From NCBI GenBank assembly GCA_030673085.1, contig DAOVFE010000135.1, forward strand, positions 1-5,744: a DNA stretch of 5,744 nt, read 5' to 3'. The notes under the pieces were generated by a model. It saw nothing but the letters and a program-made list of their open reading frames with translations. It was not told where the DNA came from and did not search any database. Below are positions 5,405-5,744 of this stretch, in pieces (positions within the stretch are counted from its first letter, which is position 1; every line of letters starts with the position of its first letter). Both the position numbers and the translations under genes were made by a program. The stretch comes from Anaerolineales bacterium. Its GTDB lineage: Bacteria > Chloroflexota > Anaerolineae > Anaerolineales > E44-bin32.

Positions 5405-5744
5405 TCAGATCTGTAACCTTGGGTCCAACGCATCTCGCAGACCATCACCCAGCAAGTTGAAACCCAACACACTGAGCATAATCGCCAGGCCCGGGAACAA
5501 TACCGCCCACCATGCACCGCTGCTCAGATATCTGTAGCTATCGCCCAGCATCGCCCCCCCTTCTGGTTCTGGCGGAATGGCGCCTAGCCCTAGGAATCCA
5601 AGCGCCGCCGCCCACAGTATGGCGCTTGCCAGCCCCATGGTTGTTTGAACGATGATTGGTGATAGACTATTGGGGACAATATAACGAAAGATGATTCGTA
5701 TATGCCCTTCCCCAATAGCTTGGGCAGCAAGGATATACTCATTT
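5405..5744 (-). CDS. oppC: Oligopeptide/dipeptide ABC transporter permease, OppC/DppC type (5' end outside window)
   Basis: C-terminal 112 residues of an inner-membrane permease; the frame stays open to the right edge, so the start and the first membrane segments lie beyond it. The fragment begins in the cytoplasmic EAA loop that docks onto the ATPases: YILAAQAIGEGHIRIIFRYI then VPN, matching the EAA...G...I..R...PN pattern. A membrane segment follows (about residues 30-54 of the fragment), then a periplasmic loop with PEPEGGAMLGDSYRYL, and a last membrane segment (about 78-98) leading to the family C-terminus FNLLGDGLRDALDPRL. The GGAMLGD and LGDGLRDALDPR motifs place it with the OppC/DppC permease rather than OppB/DppB. 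It is followed by the two ATPase genes in the usual order of such operons. An in-frame Met at 5638 is internal, not a start. The family is firm; the substrate is unknown. Confidence 0.93.
   Translation of the reverse strand, partial: NEYILAAQAIGEGHIRIIFRYIVPNSLSPIIVQTTMGLASAILWAAALGFLGLGAIPPEPEGGAMLGDSYRYLSSGAWWAVLFPGLAIMLSVLGFNLLGDGLRDALDPRLQI

Overview
The window reads as ordinary bacterial chromosome of mid-range GC. Coding is dense, start sites carry clear Shine-Dalgarno sequences, and the gene content is signalling, osmotic and nutrient-uptake functions. The host cannot be fixed from sequence alone. The style of the peptide-transporter ATPases and of the MscS channel would fit a Chloroflexota-like or similar environmental bacterium, but this is a weak inference. 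No prophage, CRISPR array, rRNA, tRNA or intact transposase was seen.

Plus-strand half (1-3080). The window opens inside a hybrid sensor histidine kinase whose sensor part lies upstream. What remains is a coiled-coil linker, HisKA, HATPase and two receiver domains. Receiver 1 has every catalytic residue. Receiver 2 keeps the phosphoacceptor Asp but has lost one acidic-pocket residue and the invariant Lys. A stand-alone histidine phosphotransfer (Hpt) protein follows 95 nt later on the same strand, so together they look like the first steps of a phosphorelay (His -> Asp -> His). No output regulator is visible. After a 236-nt gap comes an MscS-type small mechanosensitive channel gene.

Minus-strand half (3340-5744). 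This convergent block is a peptide/nickel-type ABC importer operon, read from right to left: an OppC/DppC-type permease (only its C-terminal 112 residues are in the window), then an OppD-type ATPase, then an OppF-type ATPase. The two ATPase genes overlap by an ATGA. Both ATPases end in the four-cysteine tail typical of the family. The substrate-binding protein and the other permease are not in the window and probably lie upstream of the permease, beyond the right edge.

Intergenic structure. The least ordinary parts of the window are the two gaps on either side of mscS. A 17-bp perfect direct repeat (TGAGAGTGTTGAAAAAG) flanks mscS. Its left copy supplies the stop codon of the Hpt gene and its right copy lies 120 bp past the mscS stop. 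The convergent gap also holds a perfect 13-bp inverted repeat (GGGCTGTCTAAAA) around a 5-nt centre, shaped like two insertion-sequence ends placed almost back to back. It also holds a 92-bp imperfect palindrome that superficially resembles an integron attC site. These suggest old mobile-element activity around mscS. No convincing undescribed system was found.
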